Source of the DNA: Chlamydoabsidia padenii
Lineage: Eukaryota; Mucoromycota; Mucoromycetes; Mucorales; Cunninghamellaceae
DNA length: 64,000 bases
NCBI GenBank assembly: GCA_025330725.1
Contig: JAIWND010000013.1
Coordinates: forward strand, 558,001-622,000
Direction of reading: 5' to 3'
Shown: in pieces, positions 23,276 through 35,467 of the stretch
Layout: every line of letters starts with the position of its first letter
Position numbering within the stretch: the stretch's first letter is position 1
Translations under genes and position numbers: made by a program
Notes under the pieces: generated by a model
What the model saw: the letters and a program-made list of their open reading frames with translations, nothing else
The model's database searches: none
What the model was told of the DNA's origin: nothing

Positions 23276-25100
23276 CAGGAGTATCGTAGTGTTGCTTTGG
23301 TTGTGCCAGCCTTCGCAAGTTATTTTGATGAGATTCGGCAGGTGATGGAGGTGGCTTTTGGAATTGGTATTGCTGTGATGAAGAAGAGACAATCGAGTTT
23401 GGTGTGTAAGGCACATTGTGATGATCATCCATGGTCGAGTGTATGGAAGATGAATAAGAAGGTGTCATGGGTACAGGAGGTGGAGAGAATGACTTTGTGC
23501 TGTTCAATTGTTGTTGTTGTTGGAGCATTTTACGCGTGTTGATCATCACCCGGAGAGCCCGGATCTGAAGTGCAGTACGACAGGTCAAGGCGGCAGCCTC
23601 GTAAACCATACTGGCGGTCGAGATGGTCAAGATCTGGTGCAACGCATGTGTCGTCAATTGAATCAGTCGAGGCATATCAAACATATGGGCCAATATCAAG
23701 AGTCGAGAGAGGATATTTGGTTGATGTTGTTGAGCCGTCATGAGATGGTCGGTATAGAGATATTGCAAGAATGCCAAAGTCACCGCATAGGATTCCGTAA
23801 ATTGTAGTCGTTTCTGTTGTTTCCTTCCCTCCTTGTCCATCAGATCGGCAAAGTATTTCCATCGTTGAGCCAATACTGTCGAGTTGATAGGGATGGATTT
23901 CCGATCGGTAGAGATGATTTCCATGTCAGCCATATTAGGTTCGTTGAGCATACTGAGACCGAGTTCTTGAGCGATAGGTGCACATGTTGATTCCGGATGA
24001 GTATAGATCCCAAAGGCTTCCAAGTCGACAATGGCCACATGATCAAAATTGATCTGTCGATGATTATAGTCTTCCAATAAATCCCTATCCCTGTTACCTA
24101 CCACGTAGAATTTCTGTTGATCATGATGAAGCACACCACGATTCCAAGACCCAGCAGATAAAATAGAGCCCGTATCCACCCGCACCCACACCAGATTCGC
24201 CAAATTTAATGCCCACAGGTGGAAGGACCGATGAGTAGGTGTGAGGTAAGTTCCTGTCATGATCATGTGGTGTCCTAGTAGATGACCAGAAGGGAATCGT
24301 AAACCTGGAGGTAATAATGTACCTGACATATCGTCCGAGTGATCCTTAAAGGTGACAGGGTGATCATGAAGAGGTCGACAGCTTTGTAAATCCCGAGTGA
24401 CATCAGCAAAGTTGTAGTTTGAATACATGCATAGTGGAATATCGTTATTGTTGTCACTTTGAGGCCAGAGTGGTGAGTTGCCCTTGTTGATAGGAAGAGG
24501 ACAAAAGGCGACAGCTCGATAAGCACCATATTGTTGATCCACAGGACCACCTTGTACCCAAGCCGAGAGTTTCAAATCAAAGATATTGATTTCATTGATA
24601 TATTGATTCGACATGTCTTGACCACCAATCACCATCAATTTATCGTGAGCACATTCAGCCAAGTGAGCATACCTTGCTTGAGGTGTAAAGATACTAGGAC
24701 TGACTTGAGGGTAAACCCAGGAGAGTGTTTCCAAGTCAAAAAGGCACAGGTCGTCCAGCGCACAAAGGCCTTGTGTAGCCGAGTTTCGGTGAGCATGACT
24801 CATTCCACCAAAGATGACAAGAGACTTGTTGTAAATGTTAGCGGAATGAAAGTAACGAGGTTGAGGTGGTGGACAAGAGTCAGGTGGACCAATATGTCGT
24901 TCCCATACCAACGTAGTAAGGTCAAGTATATAGAGATGATTCGTCATTTGTCGTGAGGCTACTAGTCTTCCACCAAATACATACATGTGGTTACCAACAA
25001 TTGTTGTAGAAGCACCGACCAGCGGTGGAGGTATTTCTCCACTTGTCGATCTAGTTTCAGTTGTCAAATCCGCGATGGACGATTGAATACCAGTTGTCAT
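23100..25100 (-). CDS. Kelch-repeat protein with C-terminal BTB domain
   Basis: Single-exon gene, 666 aa. Residues 25-360 contain Kelch blades (MYVFGGRL, LVIFGGMSHAHR, LMVIGGQDMSNQ). A BTB/POZ domain follows at about 385-500 (ADMEIISTDRKSIPINSTVLAQRWKYF, LQYLYTDHL). The last 150 residues are Gln/Pro/Ser-rich with a run of about 11 Gln. Proteins of this kind act as substrate adaptors or polarity scaffolds. The Kelch-then-BTB order differs from animal BTB-BACK-Kelch proteins and resembles LZTR1-like proteins. No intron is needed, which is rare in this window. No clear promoter-motif copy was found upstream. Confidence 0.9.
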
Positions 25101-25276
25101 TATAAAAGAGTTCCAATAAAGTAAGGTAAAGGTATGTTAATGTTAAATGTATGTATATAAAATAAAATTAAAAAGAGTATAAAAGAGTATAAAAGAGAAG
25201 TTGGACCTCCTTTTTCGATATAAAAGTAGATCCACCTTTATTGAAGGTAAAAAGGAATGAAAGAAAGGGAAGAGAG

Positions 25277-25307
<31 letters not shown>

Positions 25308-26825
25308 GAGGGGGGAAAAAGGTTGACCGGAGAAGTAAAATTTTGGCTTGTATCACATTTGATCGATGTTCAAAAAAAAAAAAAAAAAAAAAAATTAAAA
25401 AGGGAAATAGGGCCCTTTATCTTTTTCCCTCTTCTTTTCTTATATTTTATATTTGGCACTACTAATCAACATTTGGTGTTAGACTAACAAATATTTTTAT
25501 TTGACCATACTGCTTATCATATCATTCACTCGTGCCCAATATATCTTCAGTTGGACTTTGGCTTGATCAAGGTTTTGGGACAATACACAATGGATTGGTA
25601 AGAAAACAAGAATGGTAGTATATATGAACAATGACTAAAAACAACTGCCATCTTCTTTATAGATCTAAATAACAGATACCACGACTGTGGTAGGAAACAC
25701 CATTTGTATGACAAGTCCGACTATCCTATTATATAAAACTGCTGTGTTGTTTCCCTGTGTATGGTGGATGATCTCGCTTTATTGGTCCGCCTCTTTCCCC
25801 GCATTCCACAGGTAAAATAACTACGCACTCTCTTCATAGGTATCTCCTATCATCTCCTTTGATTCTCCTAACTGTCTTTTTTTTTTTTTTACTCCCTTGA
25901 CAATGAAGGATATGAAACTATAAGTAAGATAGATCATTCTCCTTTTAAATAATATATATATATATATATTAGATGGGTTGTATTATCAACAAAAGGGGGC
26001 CAAACCTTACAATGGATAGGTAACAACATAGTAAAGACCAGGGTCATATCATCAAGCCTATATCAAATCCTTCTCCCCCTCTAGTTGTAGCATAAATAGT
26101 ATAAATCCCCTTATTAAATCATCTTAATAAAGTTTGTTTTATTATATCTTTGGTACATTGGGTAAAGAGGTACACGACCACATTATTAGTGACACAGTTG
26201 GTTGTGTTGCCTCCATTATACCGTATGGGCATTTATACCCATTTTTATTATATACTCCATCCATAGATAAAAGTAGTCATCCTTATTCCAGGTATGTACT
26301 TGGCATGATTTTTTTAAAAAAAAAGATATCAACCATACGCCCTTGAATTCTTCGTCGAATAAGCGGAGAATGAAATATCAGTTAGTATTATGTGTAAGTA
26401 TGTGGTTTCCTTTTACCGTTGGCCAAAGCCCTGTACCCTTCTCTCTCAAAGGAGGGGTGCCAGTCATATTCTCATCCAAGAATTGACTGACAAGTTGTTG
26501 TTGTTTGTTAAAGGCTAAATACTCCGCCCTTTGAACGGCGGGGTTCCAATATCGTAACAGCCAGTATGGAGATCAATGCATTCAAGTAAAAGACGGTTCC
26601 AACCCCATTCTCCGTGGACATTTTACATATTTCACAAGACAATCATGGGTTACACAATACACAGTTTATTATTTGGAGAAGGGTAAACAAAGGATTAAGG
26701 ACTAAACTACATTACTATATTAAACCAAGTTGATGCATAGAGCTGGACAATTTATATAAAAGGGACCAGTGGGTAAGAGGTAGCCATTTCAAACACCAAG
26801 ACATGATCAAAACAAAACCTATATT
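25101..26825. other. Intergenic upstream of Kelch-BTB gene
   Basis: AT-rich, with A runs at about 25278-25304 and 25371-25394, an (AT)n stretch near 25950 and several C runs. The right end is the 3' region of the RPC4 gene. No ORF has believable composition. Confidence 0.5.
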
Positions 26826-28552
26826 TTATTTCCCTTCTTCATCTTCAAGTAAAGCATTCATATTAGGCACACATGTAAACTTTTGCACAATGTGACCCAA
26901 TTCCACCGCCTGTTTCTTTTCAGCATCCACAGACATGACATTTTCCAAAAATGATGATCGCATGCCTTGTTCTACATCTAGTAGTACATTTCCAATCTTC
27001 AGTTTCATTTTGCCGCTTTTTAGTACCACTAACTTGCCAATCTGTCCTTCCGGTATTTTAGACAAGTCCATTGCCGCCATTTGATCGTCAATTGTTGACA
27101 TTTGAGCTGCCAATGGTAGTTGTTCCTTGACTTTGGTCTTGTCGTTTTCGTCCTTGACTTCCATCTTTATTTCGTCGCCTTCATCTTCTTGAGTAGTAGG
27201 TTTTTCAAATTTAGGTACCACAGCAGGAAGTTGGAAGAATAGGAGTTCATCGTCAGCTACAGACACTACTTTGTTCTAAAGAAAACGAAGAGTCAGTTTG
27301 ATTCTGTAATTGTAAAAACAAGGCATACCTTTTCATTGACAGCAAATATGTTTTGTGCAGGAGCATCATCATCCATCATCCATGATTCCCGAGGCGGTAA
27401 TACTTGATCGTCGTCATTATCATCATCCATCTTGATTGCGTCCTTGGGTTGGTCATCAGAATCAGAATCATTTCCATCTTCCGATTTCACTACAACAATG
27501 ATACACTAATTAGTCCAATGATCCCCTTTATGATGACATCCACCCTTTACCCCCCCCCCTCCAAATATTACCTTGTGTCATTTCCACATCAGTATCCTCC
27601 TTGTCGACCTTTGCTGGAGGAGTATTGATAGTCAACCATGGTATCTTTTCCTTTGGATTAGTGAGATCAGCCGGATCCAATTCACCCGCCAACCTTGGTA
27701 CATGAGGAAATACAACAGGAGTATAACCATCGTTTGCCTCGGCAAAAAGCACACTCATATCTGTTTCCGCCCCGTCGTCTTTTTCTATCCTTGAATTATC
27801 ACCACCATAAGTAGCAAACGCACCCCCTGATCCCGCCATACCAGATCGAGCACGAGAAGCTATATAATATAAGAATAAGGTTAATAAAGGAAGGTTTAGT
27901 ACATGACTGAGAAAAAGAGGAGGGGGAGGAACTTACACATCGCTGAAGGTCCCAAGGAGAAGATACCAGAGGCCGTTACTTCTTCAACCACCATGCCACG
28001 ACCACGGCCACGTCCACGTCCACGTCCACGACCACGACCACGGCCTCGACCATCACCTCTACCACCACGATGACCACGGAATCCATCACGACCTGTTTCT
28101 TCAGATTTCGTTGCTTCGTCAGTTGGTACTCTATTGAATCCAAGGTAATAAGATTAGTAATTAATAGAAGATATCCACAAGTCAACTTACACTTCCTTCT
28201 TATTTCGTTTAGTTGGAATCGTTGGCTTGAATTTCATCTATTCAAAAAGAAAATAAGAAGGTGAGTAGTGTTTTTTTTTTGACGAGGTCATTACCTTTAT
28301 AGCACCACCTCTTGTTTTAGGACCATGGATACTTTGGAGTCGACCTTCTGTTGGTTCAGATCGCATATGACCAAGTTGTGCTCCATTATCGACTGGTGTA
28401 GAGTCGGCTGGTTCCGTTGTTGCTTCAGGTGTTGTTGTAGGAGTGGCACGATCACTTGGACGTCCTCGACTGCCGCCACGGAGAGTAGGTGCGAATCGTC
28501 GTGTTTGCTTCTTTACGGTCGAATTAGTGGGTGTTTCTGATGGATTGGACAT
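26826..28552 (-). CDS. RPC53: RNA polymerase III subunit RPC4 (Rpc53)
   Basis: Subunit of the TFIIF-like Rpc53/Rpc37 module used in Pol III initiation and termination. Exons 28552-28295, 28237-28191, 28130-27937, 27859-27572, 27489-27329 and 27275-26826 give 465 aa. The C-terminal domain is diagnostic: GQIGKLVVLKSGKMKLKIGN, followed by LDVEQGM...FLENVMSVD and ending FTCVPNMNALL. The N-terminus has the basic RFAPTLRGG...GAIKMKFKP stretch seen in RPC4. Exon 3 encodes an uninterrupted Arg-Gly repeat (about residues 118-140) and exon 5 an acidic run. Promoter-motif copy at 28641-28653. Confidence 0.94.
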
Positions 28553-29284
28553 TATTCTATAGGAGGAATTAAAAAAGAAAGAAAGAAAAAGGGAAAAATT
28601 GAAAAAAAAGGGTGCTGTCTAATCAGCCACAGCACAATGAGCGGGATTTCAATGACCGAGAAAAAAAAAAAAAGATGGGTGTCCCTGAGCATGATATGAA
28701 CTCTTCTGCAGAATCACCAACACTTCTTTTTGAATGACACACTCAAACATACTGTAGTATCTAAAAAACAAAAAATTTTCCTGAACAGTATTTGTAAATT
28801 GTCGTTTTAGTTGGTAAGCATGAAAGAGTGAAAATCACTCATGGAATTGGACAATGATTGGCTCCCTTTTTTAGGAATAGGTTGGTGGGGTTAGTCCTCT
28901 TACTCTTGAACCATGTATCATTTCATGGTTGGCCTATATATACTACCCATAGCATTGATATATATATATATTTGATAATAAAACAGGAATCAGCTATATA
29001 ATTTAGGAATTCATTTTACAAAAAAAAAAAGCGGGATTTGAATAGTTGACATCCCGCTTGCATGATTCTCCCCCTCCCCTTGTCCGTACACTTGTTGATT
29101 AAAGATGTTTCAAGATGAATAATGGAAAAAAAGACACAAGATAATAATAAAGAGGCTTTATTAATTGATAAAACACCAATTCTAATCTAACTACTAATTG
29201 TCCATATAATCAAAGAGAGAATTCTACAGTATAAATGAAGAATCTAATTTACCGCCAATGGGGGAAAGCACCATCATGTTACGA
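28553..29284. other. Intergenic: RPC4 promoter
   Basis: Contains the RPC4-proximal promoter element and, 480 bp further up, an inverted pair of the same element (29031-29057). A short AT repeat lies near 28960. No gene is seen. Confidence 0.5.
28641..28653 (-). promoter_or_regulatory. Candidate promoter element upstream of RPC4
   Basis: GCGGGATTTCAAT on the plus strand, 89-101 bp upstream of the RPC4 ATG. Confidence 0.5.
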
Positions 29285-30588
29285 TCAAGCCAAAAGATAT
29301 GCCGGAGGAGTATCATTAGGATCATAAGGAGGAGGATAATTAGAGTGACAAGATGGCGGGGGTAAGAATCTTGGTTTTGTAAGCATGGTATCATCAGCCA
29401 AGATATCAGGGTGAGTAAAAGGTACCAAAGCCGCCGGCGGTTTGATCTCCTGACCAAGAGTAGCGAGGTGGATGGGCACCGTGATGGATTGTTTCTTCTT
29501 GGTGCTGGCAGATAATCGAGAAGATGGACGCAGTTTGGCAGAGACAACGATATAATACTGGATCCTAAATTTCTTCGAGTAGTCCATGGTGGGATGAAGG
29601 TCGGGTGGTAATGGAAGCTGTAGATCCAACCCATGATGATGACCTTGATCCCAGGTCTTTTCCACCCGGCCGAGTGTGGTGCTGTCCTCTTGGTACATGG
29701 TGGTGTGTGTTACCTTGACTAGTCGTTGTAGTTTTGCTCGTATCGTGATGGGTGTCTGACTTGTCCCCGACATGTCTAGTCGAATGGGAATGGTGGTGGT
29801 CTGAGGTAGTGTAAAAGAGTGCTGAGGTATGACTAGTTGCATGGTGAGAGTTGTTGTTGGTATTGGTATCTTTTGGTGGATTGGACAGTGAGGTGGTGAT
29901 GGCTGGTGGATCAGTGTTGATCTTGTCAAGGTCACAATAGGTGTAAAGTCCAGAGTGATATGTTGTGTTTGGAATGGTCGCTCACCTGGTCGTTCCAGGG
30001 ATGCAAATAAAGTATAGTCGCAAGAGACATAAGGATGGAAGAAGGAAGGTGGGTAGTTGACTAAGGGCATTTCGACCATGAATGAGAATTCGTGATGACC
30101 AGATTCAAGTATAGGCCAAGCTTCCCTTAAAGTATCGTCATGTTGGTGAATTCCCCATAAAAGTGTTCGGACGGCAAATATACGATTATCTACCAGTTTG
30201 TGTTGTAGTTTTCCATGTGTGGCGATTTTTTCTAAAAAAGAGAGAGAGAAGAGGAGAGTTAGAAATCAATTTCAAATCCAGGTGGGTGATAAATCTTCTC
30301 CCCCCCCCTACCTTCCCCTTTGAAAATCAATTTCAAATGCAGACACATGAGCGGTTCTGCCAATTCCACCTTGACTTTGCCTTGGAAAATTGAGCCTGGC
30401 TGACAAGATAATCGATGATTACTACATCCCGAGTCAGTTTCAATGTAAAACCTTTGAGGTGCTCGTCTATACTGCCGAGAATTGATCGCCGCATAACGTA
30501 GTGGTGTGGTAGGTGAAGTGAGTGGTGGTGCATCACGAATATCTTGTATTGACAAGTGTCGTTCCAATGAATACTGTGGAGTCGTCAT
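29285..30588 (-). CDS. Alpha-arrestin (ubiquitin-ligase adaptor)
   Basis: Exons 30588-30312 and 30231-29285 give 407 aa. The N-terminal arrestin fold contains GSIFQGKVKVELAEPL and FKGEEKIATHG. The C-terminal arrestin fold includes VNYPPSFFHPYVSCDYTL and FTLPQTTTIPI, and ends FRIQYYIVVSAKL. The tail carries a PPxY motif (NYPPPYDP) that would bind the WW domains of a Rsp5/Nedd4-type ubiquitin ligase. Such proteins direct ubiquitination and endocytosis of plasma-membrane transporters. The start is the first in-frame ATG after the upstream stop region; the promoter-motif copy is at 30671-30684. Which transporter it serves cannot be told. Confidence 0.88.
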
Positions 30589-30670
30589 ACTGTGTTGTTT
30601 AGGGAGAAGAGGAAGAAGAAGAAAAGAGAAAAAGAAGAAAGGAAGAAAGGGGGCAAAGGGTGGGTAATAT

Positions 30671-30684
30671 ATTTTAAAACCCGC
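30671..30684 (-). promoter_or_regulatory. Candidate promoter element upstream of alpha-arrestin
   Basis: ATTTTAAAACCCGC, 83-96 bp upstream of the ATG (AAACCCGC variant). Confidence 0.4.
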
Positions 30685-31814
30685 AACCCATCCTATTATA
30701 GGCATCGGCTTGGTTTTTTGCTTGGATGATAATGACTCACGATAAAAGGTCGGAATTCCTAGTCTTACTGGAATTATTGTACTATTAATTAATTATCAAT
30801 AGCGTAGGTGCAAATGCTATTCTACCACACACCTACCTGTATGCATTATATCATATGTATGCATACATAGGGTACCAACCGAAACAATCGCATTGAAAGG
30901 TTATGATCATGATGATTCGCACTGTATCACAAACCAACTTTTCCCATCCCCCATCTAGTAATAATATAATTGAATTTCGAAAGGCTAAGCTGTATCATTT
31001 TTATTTGTTGGTTTTCAATATATATATATAAAAAGTAACGGGAAGATACTAGATGTCTATAACTAAAAGTCTATAACTAAGGTACTATATCTACCATAAA
31101 GCACAATTTGCCGAGTAAGTTCATTTTCTATCTATTCGACTGGGATGATACTTTAGCTGATTAGCCAGGTAAATTAAGCAGAGACAAGATCTTGAGCCAT
31201 CCAACCAATATGATACATGATCATGTCAAGGTAGCCCTAGCAATAGAATGTCTGATTGTCGAGTATCCTTTGTGTAAATTCCAAACAGCATTACTTCTTC
31301 GCATGTGACCAAAAAAAAAAAAAAAAAAGATCGGAAGCCAACGATTAGCCAGCCCGCTACATTGGATATTTAAATGCAGATCACAGGTTACACCGATAGA
31401 TCTCTATTGAGAAGTTACTGTAGTTGATGTGAGACATTACTTGATTTCAATCCACCATTATCCATTTAAAAATAAAAATAAAACCCTTCCGATTTTAATA
31501 TCGCCATGCAAACCTGTCGATATGGTTCGAGTGTATATTAATGATTGATTCATAAGCGTGATTGACAAGATGCCCCGATGTTGCTTGTAGATGATCAGTT
31601 AGACATTGGTATGTGCCAGCCAAGATATTGCTGTCCGTGTCGCTAGATTGTAAGTCGAGCTGGATAATAACCTGTCCTATACATTAGAGGTGTTAGTAAG
31701 AAAGTATCAAAGGGAGAGGTGCGTCTCCAAAGTACCCACCGTTCCAAACATATACACTTGATGTAGAGAATACAGTCCATAAAAACAAAATAAAAATAAA
31801 AATGACCAGAATGA
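30685..31814. other. Intergenic between alpha-arrestin and GEP4
   Basis: AT-rich spacer of about 1.1 kb with one A run (31310-31328). The GEP4 3'UTR lies at the right end. No coding signal is recognised. Confidence 0.5.
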
Positions 31815-32800
31815 TCAATTTGTTGTTTTATTATCGGTATAAAAAGTATGAGGTGGTGGTTTGACATCTAGGTGGTGAAGCATTTTAACGAGTTGGTATT
31901 CTATGCGTCGTATCTATGAAAAGTAAAAAGATCATCAAGCTGGCCAAGACGAGTGCTGATTTCATTACTTACCCAAACAGCTGGCTTGTTATCACCTTTT
32001 TCGGATATCACTTGCTTGGTCCAAATCGTCAGATTGCCATTCAGGTTACCATACATCACATCTGTCAAAATACGGTCCCCCACAAATGCGATCTGGTCAG
32101 GAGGTATTTGGAGATGATGGGTCAATGCCTCACCACCAGAGGGCTTTTTATCTGCATGTCGCAATACATGCACACCTATGTCAGATAAATGAGTTGGTCA
32201 CATTGTTTATCAAGATAGCCGTGTATATCACTTACCAAGAGATTGTTCCAGTGCTTGCGCCTGTATTAACAAAAAAAAAAAGAAAGAGAGAGAGAAAGAG
32301 AAAGAGATTAGATCAATCGTGCAATGTTGATCTTTGCCTGTCCCGTCCTTTTGATAACATTACTTATCTTTTCCATCCTTGTCGTCCAGAGTGCCCGCCG
32401 AATTCGAGACAATCACCACATTGTCTTTACCAAATGTTTCTTTGCACCTGTTCCACGCATCCTAATTGTAAAAAAAAGACCTTTATAGATTAGACTGTGT
32501 TTTTTTTTTTTTAAAAAAAAAAAGCGTCAAACTAGTTTACCTGAAAAGGTGGATGTATTGTTGGTATATATGGTGCAGTCAAGCAGTTGTCTTTGTCATA
32601 AGCCATTGCCTTGATGCCATGTTTTTTTAGCTGTTCCATGGGTATTTCACGAATGTCTGTAAAAAACGGAATGAGTATAAGAATCAAGGAGACGAAGAGG
32701 TAAGCTTACCGGTTACAATGATTTGGGGTAAAGCCAAGCTTGGATTGGCAAGTAATCTAAAAGCATTGAGAATACCAGATAGATTGAAGTTTTGCACCAT
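31815..32800 (-). CDS. GEP4: Mitochondrial phosphatidylglycerophosphate phosphatase Gep4
   Basis: HAD-family phosphatase that makes phosphatidylglycerol for cardiolipin at the inner membrane. Exons 32800-32710, 32656-32541, 32461-32368, 32262-32236, 32175-31973 and 31913-31815 give 209 aa. The N-terminus NLSGILNAFRLLANPSL is the family signature. HAD motif I is YDKDNCLT, motif II is VSNSAG, the Lys is in LRHADKKPSG, and motif III is VGDRILTDVMYGN. The third intron is non-canonical: no GT-AG pair gives the correct phase. ATAAGT...TTAATAC restores KDGKEAQALE, matching the length of the yeast protein here; GATAAG...ACAG would delete one residue. A promoter-motif copy is at 32859-32872. Confidence 0.92.
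32263..32367 (-). other. Non-canonical (AT-AC or GA-AG) intron in GEP4
   Basis: Coding strand GGAAAAG/ATAAGT...GTTAATAC/AGGCGC, 105 nt. ATAAGT is the 5' site known from U2-dependent AT-AC introns. Shifting by one base on the left and two on the right gives GA-AG instead. The only GT donor nearby (GTAATG, 32363) is in the wrong phase for the only AG acceptor. Confidence 0.75.
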
Positions 32801-32858
32801 CGTTTGAAAGACAAATAAAGAAGTGTGAAAGAATGAAAACACGGAAGTATAAAGTCCA

Positions 32859-32872
32859 ATTTCAAATCCCGG
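32859..32872 (-). promoter_or_regulatory. Candidate promoter element upstream of GEP4
   Basis: ATTTCAAATCCCGG, 59-72 bp upstream of the ATG. A second partial copy (GTAAATCCCGCCC) is near 32939. Confidence 0.5.
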
Positions 32873-33413
32873 TCAATGGCGGGGGTTGAATTTGCATGGA
32901 GGCCTTCTTTGTGAGATACAAATTTCATTCACAGATAGTAAATCCCGCCCACACTCGCTTGTTCCATTACCAGATCTAGAAAAACCATTCTCAGACCGAT
33001 TGTCAAAGGGTGCCCAGTGATTTCAGTGGCTAGTAGTTTTGGTGATCGACACGCCCAATTGATTTGTAATCTACAGCCGTGTAGCAAATGTCCTGATCAA
33101 TACTCGAATCATGCATGATCTGGTTACTGTTACACACGAAACAAACCATCTTAAATCATAACATGTAGCGCCATGTAGTATATAGCTGTTACTAACCTTT
33201 TGATGAGGGGTAACACATGCTGTATACTGTATGCGCCTATAATGTTAAAAAAAAAGGACAGATACATAATTCTATTGCCCATCATAATGTTACAGTTAGA
33301 TCACCGTAACAATCATACACTGTAACCCATACACAAGAATGTTATTATAAAAACCAACTACAAACTTTATTAATTGTTATAATAATACAATGAGCTATTG
33401 TTAAATTTCTAAT
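32873..33413. other. Intergenic: GEP4 upstream and ISWI 3' end
   Basis: AT-rich region with the ISWI polyadenylation area at its right end (TTTATTAATTG near 33368). No gene is seen. Confidence 0.5.
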
Positions 33414-35432
33414 CTACTTGAATGATCGGCGTACCCGTATGGGTTTCTACAAATGATATAACACAAGGTGAGACAAAAGGTTATATGGGGGTGGTTTCTT
33501 TTGATTTACCTTTTTGTTTTCTTCTTCCACCTCCGAGTTTTCCTTCTGGAGCAAACCAATCAGCGTATTACATCTTCTTGCGATTTCTTGAGACGTTCTT
33601 GACTTCATAAACCAATCAAATCGGAAGAGAGGAGAGTTTCGAATGTCTTGTCGGATATTGTCGTAGACGCTGTCATTGCCATAGCCATAGTGTTCCAACA
33701 TCACCAGTAGGAATCGATCTTCTTCTTCGGTATAATTTTTGCCTTTTGTCGGTTGTGTATACTGTATCTTCAGTTGCTGGAGGGGGATACGCAGTTGGGA
33801 GATTTTCTCGGTCAGTTGTGCTTGGATTTCGCCCCGTTTTTCCAATTCGTTTTCACCTTTTTCGATTTTGCTGATATATTTGTCATAGTCTATAGGTATT
33901 AGCGCAAAGGTGAGTTCGTTTTCTTTACCCCTTCTCCCACCTTTTAGGCGTTCTTACCGTTGAGTTCCTGGTATCGTTCCCAAAAGACTTTGGCGTACTG
34001 CTCCACCTCCTGTGTTGTTTTTCCTTCTATTTCTTGGGCGATTAGGTCAATATTGGCTCTATTTGAAAGAGTCAAAAGAATGGTTAGATCGACATTAGGA
34101 CAAGTTGTATTTTACCTTCCGTATTTGGCACATGCATTGACAAAGGTAGAAAAGTCTTTTTTGCTCCAGTTTGTGAATCCTTCTGAATACAGTTTTCTTC
34201 GTTCTTCTTCATCTTCGTCTGTCAATGGCTGGGCTAAAAGATAGTTGGTGAAGAAGTTAAAAAGGTTAGCTCCAAGCAAGTGCACTCCAAGATTATGCTC
34301 CTTACCATTTTTTATTTCTTCCTGTTCTTGTTTGCGACTATTTTCCAATGTTTTCTTGAGTTCAGGTGTGACATTGTCAGGTATGGTGGGCAGTCGATAG
34401 CCTGTCGTTTTCTAGATGACAAGGAATTAAAAGAGGTGAGTTCAATTGTCATACTATTATTCAGTTGAGCCTGTTTTCAAACTTACTCTGTTATATCGTG
34501 TTTCCCGTAGGTTGAGTTCCATCATTCTTGGTGGAAAGAATTGGTAGTCCTCCCTACAACAATAAAGCGATGTATAAGAATATGTTGGTTACGCTATTGC
34601 TCATTCGTATGTTCCTACTTACATGGTATATTTCTTTCCCCGAGTGCCTTTGGTGCTGGTTGCCTTTTGCGGTGTTCGAAGTGCATCCTTATAATAGTCA
34701 TCCACCGCATAATTGATCTTGCGTTCGCGTTTCGAGGGTCCCAGCCAAGGTAAACCAGATCCGGCTTTTCGCTAGTATTATAGTCAAAAAAAAAAAAAGT
34801 CGTTGTTAGTATTCTTCACATTCATGCCATCCCCTCCTCCTCCTTTTTTGTCTGTTACCTTGTTACTCCAATCTTGGCCATTCCATTTATAAGCACTTTC
34901 CGAAGAAAAGTTTTTCAGATCGTCGATATTGTAGTTTTCGTACTTTTTGTTGAGTTCAGCTGTCTTTTCTTCACCATGGCGTAATATTTCATCGATATCA
35001 TCCATTGCCGCATCTTCGTCCGTATTGTTTTCTATATCCTTAAATATCTTTTCGGCGCCATGTTGAATCATCGTCAAGAGTTCGTCCTTTGATGCAGCTA
35101 GAAATAAGGTTGTGAGTAAATCGAGTTTGATTTCATAAGATAGTGATAACACAAGTATCACTAGCTCTTATGAATTTACCTTTTTGTGATTGGAGAGCGC
35201 GGCCTTGTTGAATGACCAGTTGATCCAGTCGTAGCTTTTGAGCAGCTCTTTCCAAAACCTTGTCCTCGATTGCATTCTTTAATAATAGTAATAATGAGAC
35301 CAAGTGACAAAACCATGCTTTTTTTCTTTCTTTCTACTTACTTCAGTTACAAATCGGAATACATAGACTTGTTTTGTTTGACCAATACGGTGAGCACGAT
35401 CCATAGCTTGAAGATCTACTTGAGGATTCCTA

Positions 35433-35467
<35 letters not shown>

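Noticed and set aside
32700..32800. Apparent frameshift near the GEP4 N-terminus
   Set aside because: On re-reading, the T run has four bases, not five. MVQNFNLSGILNAFRLLANPS is in frame and matches the family.
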